Source: an uncultured Alphaproteobacteria bacterium (GTDB lineage Bacteria; Pseudomonadota; Alphaproteobacteria; CAAHEQ01; UBA3637). Taken from it: a stretch of 7,098 nt of DNA. The stretch is taken from NCBI GenBank assembly GCA_934202735.1, contig CAKPYH010000009.1, positions 1-7,098 of the forward strand. The letters are read 5' to 3'. Both the position numbers and the translations under genes were made by a program. Position 1 is the stretch's first letter. Every line of letters begins with the position of its first letter. Shown here piece after piece: positions 1 through 6,500 of the stretch. The notes beneath the pieces are model-generated. The model was not told where the DNA came from and did not search any database. It worked only from the letters and a program-made list of their open reading frames with translations.

Positions 1-546
1 CATTGGGACGCATCCAATGAAGCCAAGAACTACTACAATGGTGTTCGCCTACAACAATCAGTAGCAGGACAGTGTTGTCCGAAAAACTTTTGGAATGAAG
101 ATATCAATTCATGTTGCGATAACCAGAAGAATTGGTGGACACAAGCAAATGATACCAGTTGTGCGAGATGGTACTGTACAAACGAACTCAATGGAACATG
201 GGACACCAGTAGCGGTGCCAAGGCTAAGAAAGACTGTTGGACGTGTACTGCAGATGGAGCCTGTTGTGCTACAGAACAAGGCATAATAGACGGTCAATGC
301 TGTGATGGTCAATGGAATCTATGGAAAGAGGAAATAACCGAAAAATGTTGTAAAGCGATCAACGGTGGTTATGGACGAGATGCCGATGGTAAACCTGCCT
401 GTTGTTTGGGATCAAATACATTTTTTGAGGGTAAATGTTGTGATGGCTGGGTGAATGGCTGGGGTAAAGATCCCGATAAACACGACAAAGGTTGTTGTGA
501 AGCAAATCTCGGTAAATGGGTGGAAAATCATTGTGAAAATCCTTAG
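1..546 (+). CDS. Cys/Trp-rich repeat protein, 3' part (5' end outside window)
   Basis: The reading frame is open from the first base to the TAG at 544-546, giving 181 residues with no usable start, so the gene begins left of the window. I do not recognise the family. It contains 21 cysteines (about 12%) and 12 tryptophans. Eight of the cysteine sites are adjacent CC pairs, at visible residues 25/26, 38/39, 88/89, 100/101, 116/117, 134/135, 146/147 and 165/166. Many pairs sit in a loose repeat with Gly and a charged residue before CC and D-G-x-W or similar after it (GKCCDGW, GQCCDGQW). The regular spacing, polar composition and lack of a membrane segment suggest a disulfide-stabilised protein exported from the cytoplasm, but the signal peptide, if any, is not visible. 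Internal ATG codons would not give a sensible start because the repeat pattern continues upstream of them. No clear terminator follows. That the frame is coding is fairly sure; the function is unknown. Confidence 0.82.
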   Translation, partial: HWDASNEAKNYYNGVRLQQSVAGQCCPKNFWNEDINSCCDNQKNWWTQANDTSCARWYCTNELNGTWDTSSGAKAKKDCWTCTADGACCATEQGIIDGQCCDGQWNLWKEEITEKCCKAINGGYGRDADGKPACCLGSNTFFEGKCCDGWVNGWGKDPDKHDKGCCEANLGKWVENHCENP

Positions 547-644
547 TTGTGTGGCTATGGTTCCCATTGACTAATTGTAAAAGAATCACGTGAAAATACC
601 GTTTTATCACCGTTTGATGGGCCCGGAGTATTTACTCTCCCCCG

Positions 645-673
645 TCATCTTCGGGCTTGACCCGGAGATCCAG
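645..673. repeat. Interspersed palindromic repeat core (LDLRVKPEDDG type)
   Basis: The arms ATCTTCGGG (647-655) and CCCGGAGAT (661-669) pair over nine positions, with one G-U-type mismatch, around a CTTGA loop. Read on the minus strand, the element encodes LDLRVKPEDDG. I recall this as a common spurious peptide from extragenic palindromic repeats scattered through alphaproteobacterial genomes. The hairpin is seen directly; the family assignment is from memory. Other copies would be needed to fix the ends of the full element, which may extend to about 960. Confidence 0.62.
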
Positions 674-795
674 GGGAAAGAACAGTCCTTGTAATCCTGT
701 GCGTCCCGGCATTTTGGATTATGCGCTACGCTTACCCGCTCACTGCGTTCGGGGCCGCCTGTCGGCGTTGCCTTCTGCCCCCGCTTCCGCGGGAC

Positions 796-836
796 TGCGC
801 AAATAAAAAGTTGCCGGTGGCAAGTTTTTATGCGCA
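796..836. repeat. Long imperfect hairpin
   Basis: TGCGCA at 796-801 pairs with its copy at 831-836. TAAAAA pairs with TTTTTA inside that, and TTGCC (811-815) pairs with GGCAA (819-823) around a GGT loop. The only defects are a two-base AA bulge and one G-G mismatch. It probably belongs to the same composite repeat as the 645-673 palindrome. The AT-rich middle and lack of a trailing T-run make it a poor terminator. Confidence 0.55.
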
Positions 837-861
837 AAGCAATAAGCCTTATTGAAAACAA

Positions 862-908
862 GGACAACCCTTTGTCCGCCGTTTGAAATCTAGGCGGAAT
901 TGGACAAA
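862..908. repeat. Overlapping inverted repeats (GGACAA/TTGTCC)
   Basis: GGACAA (862-867) pairs with TTGTCC (872-877) around a CCCT loop. Alternatively TTTGTCCGCC (871-880) pairs with GGCGG plus ACAAA (893-908), leaving an AATTGG bulge. The two foldings exclude each other because they share the central TTGTCC. Most likely this is part of the composite interspersed repeat; nothing shows that it regulates a gene. Confidence 0.45.
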
Positions 909-1072
909 GTAATAGAGAGAAATCGGGAATGACACAAAAAACACGCGAATGACAACACTCAAAAGGTGTGCGACAACGTCCCTATGGGCGACATTCTCTC
1001 GGCGTTGTTGACAACCTAACCATTTTGTGGCCCGTTCTGAAAATGCCACAATTTCTTGATGAACGTACATAA

Positions 1073-1099
1073 AAACGCCGGTGAAATCCCCCGGCGTTT
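1073..1099 (-). terminator. Stem-loop terminator downstream of the groEL-like tail
   Basis: AAACGCCGG (1073-1081) and CCGGCGTTT (1091-1099) form a perfect nine-pair stem around a nine-base loop. On the minus strand the stem is followed by a few T residues (complement of the A-run at 1071-1075). It lies about 19 bases past the TAA of the groEL-like fragment. It would also stop transcripts coming from the MORN-like gene upstream, for which no other terminator is visible. Confidence 0.68.
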
Positions 1100-1117
1100 C
1101 GGATAACGGATTGGGCC

Positions 1118-1153
1118 TTAATACATGCCACCCATACCGGCGGCACCGGCACC
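1118..1153 (-). pseudogene. groL: Remnant of the GroEL C-terminal tail
   Basis: On the minus strand these bases encode GAGAAGMGGMY followed by TAA. A short Gly/Ala/Met tail ending in GMGGM plus a last residue is typical of the flexible C-terminus of GroEL chaperonins, where it hangs into the folding chamber. Nothing upstream resembles the rest of GroEL. The same frame, read backwards, passes six codons (SYFLNH) and meets the TAA at 1172-1174, the stop of the MORN-like gene. A stem-loop terminator follows at the expected distance, which supports a genuine gene 3' end. Only 11 codons match and the motif is low in complexity, so a chance resemblance cannot be excluded. Confidence 0.5.
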
Positions 1154-1171
1154 GTGATTGAGAAAATAGCT

Positions 1172-1960
1172 TTAATTCTGTCGTTCCCGCGGATGACGCA
1201 TGCGATAACACGCCACAATCGCGCGTTTGTCCGATTGCCGTTTGGCCACCGGTCCCATCTCACGATTCAGGCGCGTCAACCGGAAATTGACCCCCACACG
1301 TTCAGCATCCCGGGCACCTTGTTTCATCATACTCCGTTCTTTTAATTGACCATTGTTGGTATACACCCACATCAAGCCGTCTTCTTTACCATCTTTATAG
1401 GTACATTTTTTGAACAGTTGTCCGTTCGGGTAATACATTTCAGCGGGACCTTCCATCTGACCATTCCGATACAAGCATTTGCCACCCAAGCGTCCGTTAT
1501 CATAGAACCATTCCGACATACCGTGCTTTTTACCGGCCCGGTAAGAGCAACGCAAGGCAATCTGTCCGTTATCGTGATACAGTTCACAAGGACCTTGTAA
1601 TTGCCCGTTTTGATAAAAAGACAGTTCTATCACATGTCCATCTTCGGCATACCACTCAAAAGAACCGGAGGCTTTACCGTTGCGATAAGTACACCGGCAT
1701 TGAACCTGGCCATTTTCATAATAGGTTGTATATCGGCCGCTGGCTTGTCCGTTTTGATAGACCCCGACTTCCCGGTATTGACCATTCGGATAATACGTGT
1801 GATAGGCCCCATGTCTTTGGCCGTCTTTATAGACACTTTTTTCAATCAAGTGTCCTTTTTCGTCATTACGTTCGCAGTCCCCTTGTTGCAATCCTACTTC
1901 GTCAAAGTAAGACACAGACTTTATCACACCATTTTTGTAAGATTCAATTTTGGTCGGCAT
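1172..1960 (-). CDS. MORN-variant (YwqK-like) 24-residue repeat protein
   Basis: This is a 262-residue protein made mainly of tandem MORN_2-type repeats, the kind annotated as YwqK-family antitoxin or MORN-repeat variant. Seven units of exactly 24 residues span residues 37-204. The consensus is roughly N-G-Q-[LV]-x4-C-x-Y-[KR]-[ND]-G-[KQ]-x2-G, with a Y-rich strand before the next NG. A degenerate first unit precedes them and a partial eighth (QLKERSMMKQG) follows. Residues about 216-262 leave the pattern, are Arg-rich, and end in RMRHPRERQN, encoded by repeat-like DNA. The ATG has a GAAAGGAAA ribosome binding site at 1975-1967, about nine bases upstream, and a strong promoter just before that. 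There is no signal peptide or membrane segment, so it is presumably cytoplasmic. The repeats form beta-hairpin stacks used for protein or lipid contacts. No partner toxin is visible and the function is unknown. Confidence 0.85.
   Translation of the reverse strand: MPTKIESYKNGVIKSVSYFDEVGLQQGDCERNDEKGHLIEKSVYKDGQRHGAYHTYYPNGQYREVGVYQNGQASGRYTTYYENGQVQCRCTYRNGKASGSFEWYAEDGHVIELSFYQNGQLQGPCELYHDNGQIALRCSYRAGKKHGMSEWFYDNGRLGGKCLYRNGQMEGPAEMYYPNGQLFKKCTYKDGKEDGLMWVYTNNGQLKERSMMKQGARDAERVGVNFRLTRLNREMGPVAKRQSDKRAIVACYRMRHPRERQN
1349..1852 (-). repeat. Seven tandem 72-bp coding repeats
   Basis: The DNA encodes seven consecutive units of exactly 24 codons with no insertion or deletion. Unit ends are marked by an (N/D)G pair at residues 59-60, 83-84, 107-108, 131-132, 155-156, 179-180 and 203-204. 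Units have diverged in base sequence but keep their length. This implies selection on the fold rather than recent expansion. Confidence 0.82.
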
Positions 1961-1988
1961 ATTTTATTTCCTTTCATTAGGTTTTATC

Positions 1989-2017
1989 AGTATACCACAG
2001 TTTTTAATTTTTGGCAA
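1989..2017 (-). promoter_or_regulatory. Extended -10 promoter for the MORN-like gene
   Basis: On the minus strand, TTGCCA (2017-2012) is separated by 17 bases from TATACT (1994-1989). The -10 is immediately preceded by TGG (1997-1995), an extended -10 element. Both hexamers match the housekeeping consensus at five of six positions. Transcription would start near 1982, leaving a leader of about 21 bases that contains the ribosome binding site. It lies downstream of the fabI terminator, so the gene is an independent unit. Confidence 0.72.
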
Positions 2018-2057
2018 GAATTTTCTTTTTTGACAATCGGCCGTCTGATTGTACAAC

Positions 2058-2084
2058 AAAAAAGCCCCGTCCGAATGGCGGGGC
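2058..2084 (-). terminator. Rho-independent terminator of fabI
   Basis: GCCCCG (2064-2069) pairs with CGGGGC (2079-2084), with two further C-G pairs inside around a GAAT loop. On the minus strand this GC-rich stem is followed by six T residues (2063-2058). It begins about 18 bases past the fabI stop codon. Confidence 0.9.
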
Positions 2085-2101
2085 AGTTTTAGTTTTACAT
2101 T

Positions 2102-2932
2102 TTATTCCTGTTTGAAAGTCGCCAATAGTTCGGCCGAGCGATGCGCATTTTTCAGGTTCATCATACCGTTCAGGCTATAGCCGGCATCCACATGAACAAT
2201 CTCCCCCGTGATTCCGGATGACAGGTCGCTGCACAAGAACAAACCGGCTTGTCCCACGTCCTGTGTCGTGATATTACGTTCCAAGGCCGAGTTGTTTTCC
2301 ACCCACCCTAAAATCTGCCGAAAGTCCCCGATACCGGAAGCGGCCAAAGTCCGCACCGGACCGGCCGAAATAGCATTCACGCGAATATTTTGTGCCCCCA
2401 GATCAAAGGCGATATAGCGCACCGATGCTTCCAAAGCGGCTTTAGCGACACCCATGACATTATAGTTGGGTACATACCGTTCTGCCCCCAGGTAGGTTAA
2501 GGTCAAGCAGGCCCCGCCATCAGGCATGAGTTCGGCCGCACGCCGACACACATCGGTAAAAGAAAAGCAGGAAATACGCAACGCATTAGAGAAATTACCG
2601 GCCGTTGTATCCACATACCGACCCTTCAATTCATTTTTGTCCGCAAAAGCAATCGCGTGCACCACAAAATCCAAACGCCCCCAACGTTCTTTCAGAGTTT
2701 GAAACGCCACATCCATGGATACAGAATCCAGCACATCGCAGGGGATAATCATGTCTGACCCGACCGATTCAGCCAAAGGTTTAACCCGGCGGGCCAAAGC
2801 GTCCCCCTGATAGGTAAAAGCTAATTCGGCCCCTTGATCGGCCAGAGCTTTAGCAATCCCCCACGCAATAGAGTGATCATTTGCCACGCCCATAATTAAA
2901 CCCCGTTTGCCTGCCATAATTCCTGTTGTCAT
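2102..2932 (-). CDS. fabI: Enoyl-[acyl-carrier-protein] reductase (NADH), FabI
   Basis: FabI catalyses the last step of each fatty-acid elongation cycle, reducing trans-2-enoyl-ACP to acyl-ACP with NAD(P)H in the cytoplasm. The 276-residue protein has the whole short-chain dehydrogenase fold of the FabI class. The nucleotide-binding motif GVANDHSIAWG is at residues 15-25 and the CDV adenine-pocket motif at 65-67. The catalytic pair is Tyr157 and Lys164 in YNVMGVAK, with the second conserved Tyr at 147 (TYLGAERY). RTLAASGIGDF follows at 194-204 and VDAGYSLNGM near the C-terminus. Length is close to the usual 260-275. The ATG is preceded by GAAAGGA (2947-2941) with an eight-base gap. The residue matching E. 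coli Gly93, a triclosan-resistance site, is Ala95 here. It is a single-gene unit with its own promoter and terminator, divergent from rpsT. Confidence 0.96.
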   Translation of the reverse strand: MTTGIMAGKRGLIMGVANDHSIAWGIAKALADQGAELAFTYQGDALARRVKPLAESVGSDMIIPCDVLDSVSMDVAFQTLKERWGRLDFVVHAIAFADKNELKGRYVDTTAGNFSNALRISCFSFTDVCRRAAELMPDGGACLTLTYLGAERYVPNYNVMGVAKAALEASVRYIAFDLGAQNIRVNAISAGPVRTLAASGIGDFRQILGWVENNSALERNITTQDVGQAGLFLCSDLSSGITGEIVHVDAGYSLNGMMNLKNAHRSAELLATFKQE

Positions 2933-2962
2933 ATTTTTTATCCTTTCATCGTTGATGAGTCT

Positions 2963-2991
2963 TGTTTAGCCTTTTTCGGATAAAAAGTCAA
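2963..2991 (-). promoter_or_regulatory. Probable fabI promoter
   Basis: On the minus strand TTGACT (2991-2986) lies 17 bases before TAAACA (2968-2963). The -35 is good but the -10 matches only at three positions, so this is a candidate. It would start transcription about 25 bases ahead of the fabI ATG. Confidence 0.4.
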
Positions 2992-3017
2992 CATAATTCA
3001 AAAAATACTTGACTTTT
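2983..3017. repeat. Inverted repeat carrying both divergent -35 boxes
   Basis: AAAAGTCAA (2983-2991) is the exact reverse complement of TTGACTTTT (3009-3017), with 17 bases between the arms. Each arm contains the TTGACT assigned as the -35 of the promoter on its side. The symmetry may simply reflect two similar -35 regions, or a site for a dimeric regulator acting on both fabI and rpsT. Confidence 0.5.
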
Positions 3018-3037
3018 CATCTTTTATGGTATATAAG
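3009..3037 (+). promoter_or_regulatory. rpsT promoter
   Basis: TTGACT (3009-3014) is followed after 17 bases by TATAAG (3032-3037). An overlapping TATATA at 3030-3035 would give a 15-base spacing and is less likely. Transcription would start near 3044, giving a short A/T-rich leader of about 37 bases before the rpsT ATG. Confidence 0.68.
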
Positions 3038-3080
3038 TTAAATCCTAAAACGTTATTTAATTACTTAATTGGGGAAAAAA

Positions 3081-3347
3081 ATGGCCAATATTAAATCTGC
3101 TAAAACGCGTATCAAACGCAACAAAAGACGGGAAAAGATCAATTTGGATCGTCTGAACGCCGTTCGGACGGCCGAAAAGAAAACTCGTAAAGCCGTTGCG
3201 GCCGGTGATAAAGAAGCCGCTAAGGCTGCTTTTCAGGGTGCCGAGTCGGCTTTGGCTCGTGCCGCCGGCAAGGGAACAATGCATAAGAAAACTGCTTCCC
3301 GTCATGTTTCTCGTTTAGCACAAGCGATCAAATCTCTGTTCAAATAA
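3081..3347 (+). CDS. rpsT: 30S ribosomal protein S20
   Basis: S20 is a primary binding protein of the small ribosomal subunit that contacts 16S rRNA through a bundle of long helices. The 88-residue product has the family start MANIKSAKTRIKRNKRR and the conserved C-terminal helix region KGTMHKKTASRHVSRL (residues 64-79). It is very rich in Lys, Arg and Ala, and its length matches the usual 86-90. I chose the ATG at 3081 rather than the in-frame TTG at 3069: it gives the canonical MANIKSA start, and the GGGGA at 3071-3075 then serves as its ribosome binding site. The gene stands alone between its own promoter and terminator, divergent from fabI. No neighbouring dnaA, a common partner of rpsT in alphaproteobacteria, is present. 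Confidence 0.97.
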   Translation: MANIKSAKTRIKRNKRREKINLDRLNAVRTAEKKTRKAVAAGDKEAAKAAFQGAESALARAAGKGTMHKKTASRHVSRLAQAIKSLFK

Positions 3348-3364
3348 AGTTCAGACAAGTAAAT

Positions 3365-3391
3365 AAAACCTCACTTTTGTGGGGTTTTTTT
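3365..3391 (+). terminator. Rho-independent terminator of rpsT
   Basis: AAAACCTCAC (3365-3374) pairs with GTGGGGTTTT (3379-3388) around a TTTT loop, with one wobble pair. The right arm runs into seven consecutive T residues (3385-3391). It starts 17 bases after the rpsT stop. Confidence 0.88.
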
Positions 3392-3517
3392 GTTATAACA
3401 ACCATGCAGCAGGCGTTAAAGTATATCAAGCGGGTGATACCGCATCGGCGGCGGACAAAAGGATAAACACAAGGGTAAAAGCCCCCGGTGCAGGTCCGGC
3501 TTGACAATGTTTTTTTA
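3392..3517. other. Intergenic stretch between two terminators
   Basis: This 126-base gap between rpsT and the autotransporter holds no recognisable gene. A plus-strand frame is open from about 3379 to a TGA at 3502-3504 and reads GVKVYQAGDTASAADKR in its middle. It has no ribosome binding site and overlaps the rpsT terminator. Small GC-rich inverted repeats (GCGG/CCGC near 3430-3452, and CCGG repeated at 3485-3488 and 3496-3499) could fold, but I cannot assign them to any RNA family. Confidence 0.45.
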
Positions 3518-3560
3518 CAACAAAAGACCCATCGGGATAGACGATGGGCCTTTTTTGTTG
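3518..3560 (-). terminator. Terminator of the autotransporter gene, probably bidirectional
   Basis: CCCATCG (3528-3534) pairs perfectly with CGATGGG (3542-3548) around a seven-base loop. The stem extends outward through CAACAAAA (3518-3525) and TTTTGTTG (3553-3560), with one mismatch in between. It starts six bases beyond the autotransporter stop. The T-run on the plus side (3551-3556) means it could also stop rightward transcription escaping from rpsT. Confidence 0.83.
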
Positions 3561-3566
3561 CGGGTT

Positions 3567-6500
3567 CTAGAACCGATATTTCAGGCCGGCGGTCATGTAG
3601 GTGTGCGTTTCGCGTTCCATGTAATGACGCAGCGTTCCGAACACCTGCCACTCTCCGGCCGTGAAGTCCAACCCCAAGTTCGCTACTCCCCGATACGCAC
3701 TCACACGGTCATCGTATAGGTCAAACGTCCCATCCATGCCGGACATACCCATCTTGATGTTGTACGGGTTCGCGAACTCGCGGTACCCCATGATCCCCGC
3801 CGTCAGGTTCAACCGTGCTTGACGACCCCAGGTGTAAGTCCGCGCTACATGCAACCCCATACCGCCTTCCACAGACATCCGGTTGTCGGACGGTATCGTC
3901 AGGCTGAATGCTTTGTCTTCTTCGTTGCCCCGTTGGTTATATGCCACCGCATTTAACTCCATTGTCGGAGATACTTCCCAACCGGCCACAGTCATCGGCA
4001 CGCGCGCTTCGTTCATCACGCCCGCAAAACGCTTCTCCAACGTCCCTTTGTATGTCGTCCCGTTAAAGCCAGACCGATTATAATGGCCCCGTGCAAACCC
4101 GATGGTCGGGGTCATAATCGCCCGGACCCGACCGTGTGTCAAGCTTACCGGTGTAGCCACTTGGAACACCGTGCTGTTGCGTGTGTCTGTCGTATCTTTG
4201 CCCGTGTTCAGGCGGGTCATAGACAGGGCGTATCCCACTTTAACGGACGGAGAAATCCGCCGATTGGCCAACGCATACTGTCCGCCGGACGCCCGATCAT
4301 TCTTGAACGAAAACGCCGTAAGACTGCCTTGCGTCTGAAACAACGGCTTATCGTCATTGGCGAACATTGCCGCGTTCATGGTCAGGTTCATATCACGCAG
4401 AGCCGTCAGATCTTCATGGGCAAACCGCGTGAGATTGTCCAGGCCCGTCATAGACCGCAACGCCCCGTTAAACTCAGACACAGTGCCCAGGGACTTTAAG
4501 GTATTAAAGAACCCTTCGTTCCGTCCCGCCGTATAGTTCTTCTCTAAAAACGATGCCAAACTCCCGTTCCCCGTCAAGGTGGCAAAGGATTTTTTAGTCA
4601 TAATCACATCTGTGCCGTTTTCTGCTAATTTCGCATCAAAAAGGGCCGATTGCGAAATCAAATTCAATCCACTGGTATCCGGTGTTTCAAACATATCCTT
4701 TACCACCACTATATTGTCAAAATTATCGGTGAGAAAGGCACTGGATAAATACAAATTACCCGAAATAGATTTTTTAGAAGCAAACTGCGCACCGGGCAAT
4801 GCAATGGTTTTACCGGTCCCGTCCGGGGTAAATTTTGCCAGATCTAACGCAAGCAAATTTGTGTTGATAACTCCGCTATTTTGAAACGATGCAGAGTTCC
4901 ATAATTGAATAAAATAACCAGCGTTATTAACTTCATTTGAGGTACTTGTAGCTGTTAAATTCTCTGTCGTTTTTGTTCCAGTTGTAAAATTGTCAGTTAT
5001 TAAAGTGGAATCAACAATTTCAAGGGTCCCAGCATTGTAAACATGTGCAAAATCCCCTGCTGCAAAAATAACACTTCCAGACATGGCTTCACTATCTTCA
5101 TCAATAGTATGTACAAACTCCCCATTGGAGACCCGTATTGTTCCATAATTATAAAATCCAACAAAGTCGTGTAGAGCGACTACGTTTACCGCGTTTCCGA
5201 TATAAGTATCATCTCCTTTATCTAGAATTAGACCATCATGGTCCGTGTATGCTTCATGCATATCAACACTAATTAACCCATAATTTTGAAATATCGTTTT
5301 TTCAGCGTAATCGCCTTCTTCGTCATCTATCTCATCCATGAGCCACAGCGGACCATATATTGTTCCGTTATTTACCATCGTGCCACCAATTTGTATGACT
5401 TCATGTTCTATGATTCCATTTGGTTCATTCACAAATGAAATAGATGAATCATTTGATCCAGTAAGAAACAGTGTACCCATTTTTCCAGAATTTTGTATGG
5501 ACAAGCGTGTTGATGTACCACTATCAAATAAAGAAATCCCGCTTATAACGCCGGATGTATGATTGGTCAATGTACCATCACCAAACATTGCAGTTGCAAT
5601 ACGCCACTTTAAACCTTCCCCCATATCTTTCCAGGAGCCGTTAATCGTTCCTGTATTGGATATTGAGCCGGCTGAATAATTTCCGGCAGGAAAATATTCA
5701 TTCCCTGAAAATTCACCACCGGCAAAAATCAAACCATTATATATTCCTGAGTTAGAAAACGCTCCTGCCGAATAAATATACCCACTCAATGTGCCTGAAT
5801 TATTAATTGTCCCAGTGGAATAAAATTTGGGTGCCGTCTCTGGATTTTCAGGTAAAGGAAGAGTTAAAGTGCCCATATTTTCAAATACACCTTCTTTAAT
5901 GATGAAGTTTCCTGTATCACTTAATAATGTTCCTTCATTTTTAAGTGTTCCTTTATCTAAAACAACATCGTTCTTGTACTTAATTATTCCAGACTCTGTA
6001 TTATGGATGACCGAAGTAGCAGATGAGATGATATCCCCTTCTATTTCGCCATAGTTCGTCATATCACCGTCCAAGGTAATATCACCTTTGATTTTACCTT
6101 TATTGATTAAAATTCCTTGTGTTATATCAAAGGAATTTTCAATGTTTCCACTTTCATTATTTGTAAAAATAATACTTCTCGCTTCATTACCGGAGAGTGT
6201 TATTGTATCCGTCGTCCCATCAGAAGAAAGGATTTCACCGTAATTTTGAACACTCAATTGTGAATTGGACCTGTTGATAATGGAAAGAGAGCCCGTTATT
6301 TTACCGGTTTCAAAATTTGCAAAAATGTTTCCATTTGTGTACACTTTATTGATCTCTAAAAATATATTTCCATTCACTTCCCCGGCGTTAGACATATATC
6401 CTTCCGAAGTAATATCTCCGGTCATTTTACCATTTTCGCGATTTGTAATGGTTCCCCAATCTTCCAGGATAATATTCCCTTCCAAAATTCCATTATTTGT

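Larger units (their letters stand above)
547..1072. other. Gene-poor region rich in palindromic and repeat-like DNA
   Basis: No reading frame here has a convincing start, ribosome binding site or recognisable product. Minus-strand frames between 607 and 1211 are open but read through hairpins and repeat-like DNA. What can be seen is a palindromic repeat core at 645-673, a CCCGC/GCGGG mini-hairpin near 778-793, a long imperfect hairpin at 796-836, overlapping GGACAA/TTGTCC repeats at 862-908, and a duplicated GAATGACA at 927-934 and 947-954. The last resembles the pieces found at 1182-1200. The stretch is best read as degenerate interspersed repeat sequence between the Cys-rich gene and the groEL remnant. 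Confidence 0.6.

Noticed and set aside
589..611. GTGAAAA...TTTTATCAC as terminator of the Cys-rich gene
   Set aside because: The stem is short, bulged and AT-rich, with no T-run after it.
607..867. Minus-strand frame of 86 codons
   Set aside because: It runs through the palindromic repeat and hairpins, has no ribosome binding site, and its peptide resembles spurious translations of interspersed repeats.
849..1211. Minus-strand frame of 120 codons crossing the groEL-like tail and terminator
   Set aside because: It overlaps the stem-loop terminator, the groEL tail and the end of the MORN-like gene in another frame, and shows no recognisable domain.
1601..2092. Plus-strand frame of 163 codons opposite the MORN-like gene
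   Set aside because: It is antisense to a clear repeat protein and reads through the MORN promoter and fabI terminator. Its length comes from the regular codon pattern on the other strand.
3069..3080. Upstream TTG start for rpsT adding four residues
   Set aside because: S20 proteins begin MANIKSA. The TTG abuts the GGGGA, which works as the ribosome binding site for the ATG at 3081.
3491..3499. CAGGTCCGG resembling part of the signal recognition particle RNA
   Set aside because: The following conserved GGAAGGAAGCAG segment and the long pairing arms are missing, so the nine-base match is chance.
4083..4499. Plus-strand frame of 138 codons within the autotransporter barrel
   Set aside because: It is antisense to the GC-rich barrel coding region, has no ribosome binding site, and gives an unlikely Arg/His-rich peptide.
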